Origin: CAZAYB01 sp964489215
GTDB lineage: Bacteria > Planctomycetota > Phycisphaerae > Sedimentisphaerales > Anaerohalosphaeraceae
DNA: 8,649 bases
Direction: 5' to 3'
NCBI GenBank assembly: GCA_964489215.1
Contig: CAZAYB010000127.1
Location: forward strand, 1 to 8,649
A program made the position numbers and the translations under genes. Positions 5,850 through 8,649 of the stretch are shown here, piece after piece (position 1 is the first letter of the stretch; each line of letters opens with the position of its first letter). The notes below the pieces were generated by a model. The model was not told the DNA's origin, made no database searches, and worked only from the letters and a program-made list of their open reading frames with translations.

Positions 5850-8621
5850 ATGCAATCTCAAAATGAAGAGCCCGGGTCGGGCAAAGTAAAAAAACGACGT
5901 CGGTTAAAATGGTTTCTGATAATAGTGGTACTGCTTTTAGCGGGGTTGTTTTTGTTGTGGGCGGTGGTTCCTTTCTATATATCTTCCAAGAGCGGTGAGA
6001 AGATGATAGCCAGCAAGATCAACGGTGCCATTGACGGTGAATTTGGTTTTTCTGATCTTAAGATGGGCTGGTTTTCCGGAATTGATGTTTCTGATATACG
6101 TTACAGTGACGAAAATACCGACGTTAAGGTTTCAAGTGTTAGTACCAGGCCCAGTTATGTATCACTTATTGGTGGTAAAATTTCTTTGGATTCTACGGTA
6201 ATTCGTGAGCCGGAGGTGGTTTATAATCTTAGTGAGGGTGTTGTCCCGGTTGTTCCTGTCGGCGGAGTCGGCGAAAAGACAGAAGGTAAGGATAAAGCTG
6301 GTATTGCCCTTTCCAGGCTTGATCTCGAGGTAAGCGGAGGTAATGTTACTATTAATATGGGTGATAGAGGCGGTATCGGTCAGAAGGTCGAGTTTAAGAA
6401 TATCGAGTCGAAGATTGATCTTAATGGGGCTGGTAAGAAGTCTGTTTTTGCTTTGAATATGGGAGTTGCCCAGGGCGGTACCAGCTCAACGGTTGATGTT
6501 CAGGGTGATGTTACCAGTGACAGTAAGAAGTCGTGGAAGATAAAGAGCGGTCAGTTCGATGTTAATATCAAGAACCTTAAGCTTTCTTCTGTCAGGCCTT
6601 TGCTTGCGATGATGGGCAGGGAGGTTGATATGAAAGGTGTTGTTAATGCAGATATGACAGCGACTATTGACGGTGGTGTTGTTAAGCGTGTTAATGGTGA
6701 GGCCCGGCTGGAAGATTTCAGTCAGGTTATTGGCGATGTTTCTGCTCGCCTTGATAAGCCTTTGGTGTTGAAAGCGGACATAAATACCGAACGGGATGTT
6801 GTTCGCATAGATTCGCTTTCTGTTGACAGTTCATTTATGCAGTTTGATGCCAAAGGTACTGCAGAACAGGTCAGCTATGAGGCTTCTGCTGATCTCGGTA
6901 AGACTATGAAGTTTGCCAGTCAGTTTTTAGGGGCAAATGATACTGAATTGTCGGGGAAGTTCAGTTCTAAAGGCAATATGTCTTTCAGTAAAGAAATTAT
7001 TGCCGCTGAAGGGTCGGCCAACTTTGCATCGGTAGTTGCAACTAAGGGCAAGAAAAAGACCCCGGTTACAAGCGGTGATGTAGATTTTGATGTTTCAATT
7101 GATAGTTCTAAAAAGCTGATTGAGATCGCCAGGTTAAAGGCAGAATCCGAGAGGATAGGCAGATTCGGTATTACAGACGGTTCGGTTGCAATGGCAGGGG
7201 CATCGGTGTCAAGTGAGGTTGAGGCGGATGCCAGGATAGACCTGGGAGAAGTTACGGAATTTTTGCATGTATTCGATATCGTCCAAAACGATACATCTAT
7301 TGACGGTTCGCTTGTTTCAAAGGCGAACCTTATCAAAAATGGTTCTGTTTTGGGAATAAAGACAACAGATTCAAGTATCAGCAATCTTAAGATAATTCAG
7401 GGCGAGGGTGAACCGTTTCTGCAGGAAAAGGTTACTCTTGAAAGCGATGTTAAGTTGAACCTTGAGACTAAGGAAATCGATATCAGGGAGTTTTCCCTTG
7501 TTGGTACACAAGGCCAGAGTGTTATCAAGATTAATAAGGGTAATATTTCGCGTAAAACTGACGGAGAGAACACAAATGTTCAGGGCAGTTTTGACGCCGA
7601 GTATGATCTGGCGGCATTAACTGCGATGGCGGGAGCTTTTTTGCCTGGCGGGCTTTCGATGTCCGGTATGCGTCGAACAACTATAAATTTTGAGTCAACT
7701 TTCCCTTCTGGAACTGAGCAGTCCGGGGCGTTTCTGGCAAACCTTTCAGGAGGAGCCGATCTTGGTTTTGACAGTGCGGAGATGATGGGGCTGAAATTTT
7801 CGGCGGTTGAGACCAAGGTGTCTTTCGATAAAGGGAAGATGGATATTAAGCCTTTTGAGACGACTGTTAATGAGGGTAAGCTCAGATTCGGCGGCAGTGC
7901 GGATTTTGCCAAAGAGCCATCCTTTTTAAGGCTTTCAGAGCCTATGCAGATTATTGAGAATGTCAAGCTTACCGATGAGATGACTCGTGAGCTTCTTGTT
8001 TATCTTAATCCGATATTTTCCAAGCAGGTTGGTGTTACGGGCAATGTCGATTTCAGTTGCGATCAGATGGCTTTGCCTTTGAGGGGCGGCAGTAAAAACG
8101 ACATGGTTTTGGCAGGGAATGTTGCGATGCAGAACGTCAGGCTTCAGCCAAGAGGACTGCTTTCGTTCTTGAATAATCCCGGTAAGGTTACTGTTAATCC
8201 GACGGATTTTATGCTTCGTGACGGTGTTTTAAGCTATGATGATATGCAGGTGGATATTGGTGATAATCCTTTAAATTTTGGCGGGAAGATATGGCTCGAT
8301 AAGCGGATGGATATGAAGATGGTGTTGCCGTGGACGCTTGCAGGGGATACGGTTAATGTCGGCCAAAGCAGCAGCAGCAGGCGAATTACCGTCCCGCTGG
8401 AGGGTACTGTTGATGATCCAAAATTTGATATGGCTTCAGTTATTCAGTCTCAGGCAGGGGCATTGCTTGAGGAGCAGCTTAAAAAGGTGCTTGGGGGCAA
8501 GGATAAAGGTTCCGATGCCGGTAAAAGCCAGCAGGGTGAAGCTGAAGATAATGGGCAAGTCGACAGTGAGGAAATATTGAGAGAGAGGATTCGTCAGGGC
8601 CTAAAGGATATTTTTAAGTAA
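5850..8621 (+). CDS. AsmA/TamB-like single-pass envelope protein
   Basis: This 923-residue protein has a short charged N-terminus (KKRRR at 14-18), one transmembrane helix at about 21-43, and a very long beta-rich remainder expected in the periplasm. After the helix comes SKINGAIDGEFGFSDLKMGWFSGIDVSDI, the style of an AsmA or DUF748 N-terminus, where a small domain introduces a repeated beta-groove. The C-terminus (about 769-860) has LLSFLNNPGKVTVNPTDF, LSYDDMQVDI and VPLEGTVDDPKFD (848-860), typical of AsmA-like C-terminal regions. The last 50 residues are a low-complexity charged tail ending in an amphipathic helix. Family members are implicated in moving phospholipids between inner and outer membranes. 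ATG at 5850 has GGGGA (5839-5843) 6 bases upstream and directly yields the membrane anchor. It is codirectional with frr, 281 bases away. The fold family is likely; its exact subfamily and cargo are not determinable here. Confidence 0.75.
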   Translation: MQSQNEEPGSGKVKKRRRLKWFLIIVVLLLAGLFLLWAVVPFYISSKSGEKMIASKINGAIDGEFGFSDLKMGWFSGIDVSDIRYSDENTDVKVSSVSTRPSYVSLIGGKISLDSTVIREPEVVYNLSEGVVPVVPVGGVGEKTEGKDKAGIALSRLDLEVSGGNVTINMGDRGGIGQKVEFKNIESKIDLNGAGKKSVFALNMGVAQGGTSSTVDVQGDVTSDSKKSWKIKSGQFDVNIKNLKLSSVRPLLAMMGREVDMKGVVNADMTATIDGGVVKRVNGEARLEDFSQVIGDVSARLDKPLVLKADINTERDVVRIDSLSVDSSFMQFDAKGTAEQVSYEASADLGKTMKFASQFLGANDTELSGKFSSKGNMSFSKEIIAAEGSANFASVVATKGKKKTPVTSGDVDFDVSIDSSKKLIEIARLKAESERIGRFGITDGSVAMAGASVSSEVEADARIDLGEVTEFLHVFDIVQNDTSIDGSLVSKANLIKNGSVLGIKTTDSSISNLKIIQGEGEPFLQEKVTLESDVKLNLETKEIDIREFSLVGTQGQSVIKINKGNISRKTDGENTNVQGSFDAEYDLAALTAMAGAFLPGGLSMSGMRRTTINFESTFPSGTEQSGAFLANLSGGADLGFDSAEMMGLKFSAVETKVSFDKGKMDIKPFETTVNEGKLRFGGSADFAKEPSFLRLSEPMQIIENVKLTDEMTRELLVYLNPIFSKQVGVTGNVDFSCDQMALPLRGGSKNDMVLAGNVAMQNVRLQPRGLLSFLNNPGKVTVNPTDFMLRDGVLSYDDMQVDIGDNPLNFGGKIWLDKRMDMKMVLPWTLAGDTVNVGQSSSSRRITVPLEGTVDDPKFDMASVIQSQAGALLEEQLKKVLGGKDKGSDAGKSQQGEAEDNGQVDSEEILRERIRQGLKDIFK

Positions 8622-8649
8622 GAGATAAGCAGGGCCGGTAAAATAAATT

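Noticed and set aside
6920..7384. Antisense open frame of 154 codons inside the AsmA-like gene
   Set aside because: It is a Ser/Ile/Leu-rich complement of the gene's regular codon pattern; no domain or start signal was seen.
8366..8382. CAG/AGC triplet run encoding four serines in the AsmA-like protein
   Set aside because: It is short, in frame and within a likely loop; not long enough to count as a meaningful repeat.
1..8649. tRNA or rRNA genes, CRISPR arrays, insertion sequences, attachment sites
   Set aside because: No cloverleaf-like segments, spaced direct repeats, transposase motifs or element ends were seen; the window looks like stable chromosomal DNA.

Overview
This window looks like a piece of a Planctomycetota chromosome, probably class Phycisphaerae (Sedimentisphaerales-like). 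The left edge carries the end of a PEP-CTERM-sorted exported protein. Next to it is a secreted C25-type cysteine peptidase with a C-terminal dockerin-like double EF-hand that has the 'C...NNYC..ADIN.D' wording I associate with that class. The taxonomic call rests on recalled family style, not on a search. All calls below come from reading the sequence; no database was consulted.

Layout. 1-279 (+) is the 3' part of a C39-like, PEP-CTERM-anchored protein whose front lies outside the window. 323-1909 (-) is the C25-like dockerin peptidase, convergent with it across a 43-base gap. 1910-2219 is an AT-rich divergent control region with a strong promoter facing right (TTGACA, 17 bases, TAAATT). 2220-3137 rpsB (S2, GTG start, long acidic tail) and 3231-4094 tsf (EF-Ts) form one unit that ends in a good intrinsic terminator at 4104-4131. 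A second promoter (TAGACA, 16 bases, TATAAT at 4153-4180) then drives 4251-4979 pyrH (UMP kinase) and 5008-5568 frr (ribosome recycling factor). After a 281-base gap with no recognisable gene, 5850-8621 encodes a 923-residue single-pass AsmA/TamB-like envelope protein. The last 28 bases hold nothing I can identify.

How the genes work together. rpsB-tsf-pyrH-frr is the widely conserved bacterial translation/nucleotide cluster: a small-subunit protein, the EF-Tu exchange factor, the UMP kinase that feeds pyrimidine nucleotide pools, and the factor that splits post-termination ribosomes. The AsmA-like gene is codirectional but probably a separate unit, with an envelope role. The two left-hand genes are accessory, exported proteins with no visible link to the cluster.

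I do not see a clear undescribed system here. The most interesting signals are regulatory. An identical 13-base word, AACCTGTTTATGG, occurs in the rpsB leader and inside the pyrH core promoter. Two sister palindromes flank the rpsB -35 box. A series of small hairpins lies between rpsB and tsf. At protein level, the S2 tail and the dockerin-bearing C25 peptidase deserve a look.
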